This document shows positions 61,557 through 64,000 of a DNA stretch of 64,000 nucleotides, piece after piece. The position numbers and the translations under genes were made by a program. How positions within the stretch are numbered: the first letter of the stretch is position 1; each line of letters begins with the position of its first letter. Origin of the DNA: Gp6-AA40 sp963818645 (GTDB taxonomy: Bacteria > Acidobacteriota > Vicinamibacteria > Vicinamibacterales > UBA2999); assembly GCA_963818645.1 (NCBI GenBank), contig CAWFTF010000004.1, forward strand, positions 1-64,000, in the 5' to 3' direction. The notes beneath the pieces are model-generated. The model saw only the letters and a list, made by a program, of their open reading frames with translations, searched no databases and had not been told where the DNA came from.

Positions 61557-61562
61557 TAAAAT
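61557..61562 (+). promoter_or_regulatory. -10 element of glnS, probable near-leaderless promoter
   Basis: TAAAAT lies 12 nt before the glnS ATG, giving a leader of about 5 nt. No Shine-Dalgarno or -35 match was found. Confidence 0.35.
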
Positions 61563-61574
61563 CGTTGATCCCTG

Positions 61575-63284
<1,710 letters not shown>

Positions 63285-63286
63285 CT

Positions 63287-64000
63287 TCAGCGCCCGTGCT
63301 GCTCGGACCACTTCCGCAGTTGTGCACTTACGACTGCGGCCTCAACTTCAGTCGAGATCCGATCGACCGGCCACGGCAGGCGCCACGTCCAGTTATGGTC
63401 GCCGATAGTGGCGGGTTGATTGATGCGATCGCTCCAGCCGAACGCATCCTGAATCGGCAGGATCAGCAGGTTCGCGCCCGAGGCGAAGAGCGACTCGAGC
63501 AGCGCTGCTCGAACCGTTGACGAGAGTTCCGACGACTCGATCGCCTGCGCTCGCTCTGCCTCGCTCAAACGCTCTCGAATCGACGGTATTTCGAGAACGG
63601 CGCGGCGTTCTTCTCCTGGCGCTTGCGCCCACCAGACGGTCATCGGTTCGGTGTCGTGCGTCCCTGACGTCGCGACGGCAGCACTGGGATACTCGCGAGG
63701 ATCGCGAAACGGTTGACCGGGCGAGTGCCAGTGACGCTCCCATCGAAACACCTTGTAGCCCGGGATGGCAGCACGTGCGAGCGACGCGCGCACGAAGTCC
63801 GGTACGGTGCCGAGATCTTCCGCAACGATCTCAACGCCCGTGGACCTGAACACATTCAGCACACTCTCGCCGAGAGCCAGCTGTGAGGGTTCGTCGGCGG
63901 GTGTAAACACGCCGGGACCGGTACCATTCCCGCGCGGGCGGACATACGTCCGATAGAAGCCCACGACATGATCGACGCGGTATCCGGTAAAAAGCTGCGC
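63287..64000 (-). CDS. malQ: 4-alpha-glucanotransferase, 3' part (gene continues beyond the window)
   Basis: The C-terminal ~237 residues of a GH77 amylomaltase; the 5' end lies past 64000. The visible part starts just before RVDHVVGFYR, which holds the nucleophile Asp of the family, and continues with IVAEDLGTVPDFVRASL (acid/base region), PGYKVFRWER and ATSGTHDTEPMTVWWA, another catalytic-site block. It moves maltodextrin chains between glucans, so it fits with glgC in glycogen metabolism. Confidence 0.93.
   Translation of the reverse strand, partial: AQLFTGYRVDHVVGFYRTYVRPRGNGTGPGVFTPADEPSQLALGESVLNVFRSTGVEIVAEDLGTVPDFVRASLARAAIPGYKVFRWERHWHSPGQPFRDPREYPSAAVATSGTHDTEPMTVWWAQAPGEERRAVLEIPSIRERLSEAERAQAIESSELSSTVRAALLESLFASGANLLILPIQDAFGWSDRINQPATIGDHNWTWRLPWPVDRISTEVEAAVVSAQLRKWSEQHGR

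Overview
The window is GC-rich bacterial chromosome. The 16S gene and the protein families (VWFA-domain secreted protein, carboxypeptidase-regulatory-domain beta-barrel, purBSQLF...MN cluster, DUF1015 beside serC) point to Acidobacteriota, probably subdivision 6 (Vicinamibacteria). That placement is inference from recognised sequence features; no search was run. I see no CRISPR array, prophage, insertion sequence or plasmid gene. This is core chromosome, densely packed, with many 1-4 bp overlaps and several overlapping convergent gene ends.

Layout. 1-6000: a complete rRNA operon on the minus strand (promoter, leader with boxA, 16S, tRNA-Ile(GAT), tRNA-Ala(TGC), 23S, 5S, terminator), with both rRNA-flanking processing stems visible. 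6.1-8.3 kb: tyrS and a metallophosphoesterase. 8.3-18.6 kb: minus-strand purine cluster, in transcription order M16 protease, purB, purS, purQ, purL, purF, a HEAT-repeat protein, purM, purN; purD lies at 21-22.3 kb behind rlmN and mtaB. 22.4-26.2 kb: rpsU, a zinc-ribbon protein, a STAS protein, an Arg-rich coiled protein and a glycosyltransferase. 26.2-34 kb: a PDZ-containing sensor kinase with its sigma-54 response regulator, an outer-membrane barrel protein and a secreted protein. 34-38 kb: glgC, eno, gpmA and a small conserved protein with a strong promoter and structured leader. 38-46 kb: methylmalonyl-CoA mutase catalytic subunit, oppD/oppF-type ATPases, a LolD/MacB-type ATPase, acs, ino1. 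46-51.7 kb: methyltransferase, an HTH-TonB fusion, envelope proteins, a ZIP transporter, a BON protein and a lipoprotein. 51.7-64 kb: polA, pcnB, serC, DUF1015, an M23 peptidase, rmuC, glnS and the 3' part of malQ, which runs off the window.

Several genes that should be intact are interrupted by one-base indels: purL, acs, the glycosyltransferase, the TonB-like gene (three times) and mtaB (a compensating pair). Most sit in short homopolymers or GC runs, so sequence error is the first explanation to test.

The most interesting biology: (i) an HTH-transmembrane-TonB fusion protein; (ii) about ten genes whose only recognisable promoter element is a -10 hexamer 6-12 nt before the start codon with no Shine-Dalgarno, suggesting leaderless mRNAs, two pairs of them sharing one overlapping bidirectional -10; (iii) a near-consensus promoter and ~135-nt structured leader before a small protein of unknown function; (iv) a sensor kinase with an extracytoplasmic PDZ domain. 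I did not find a clearly new multi-gene defence or biosynthetic system.
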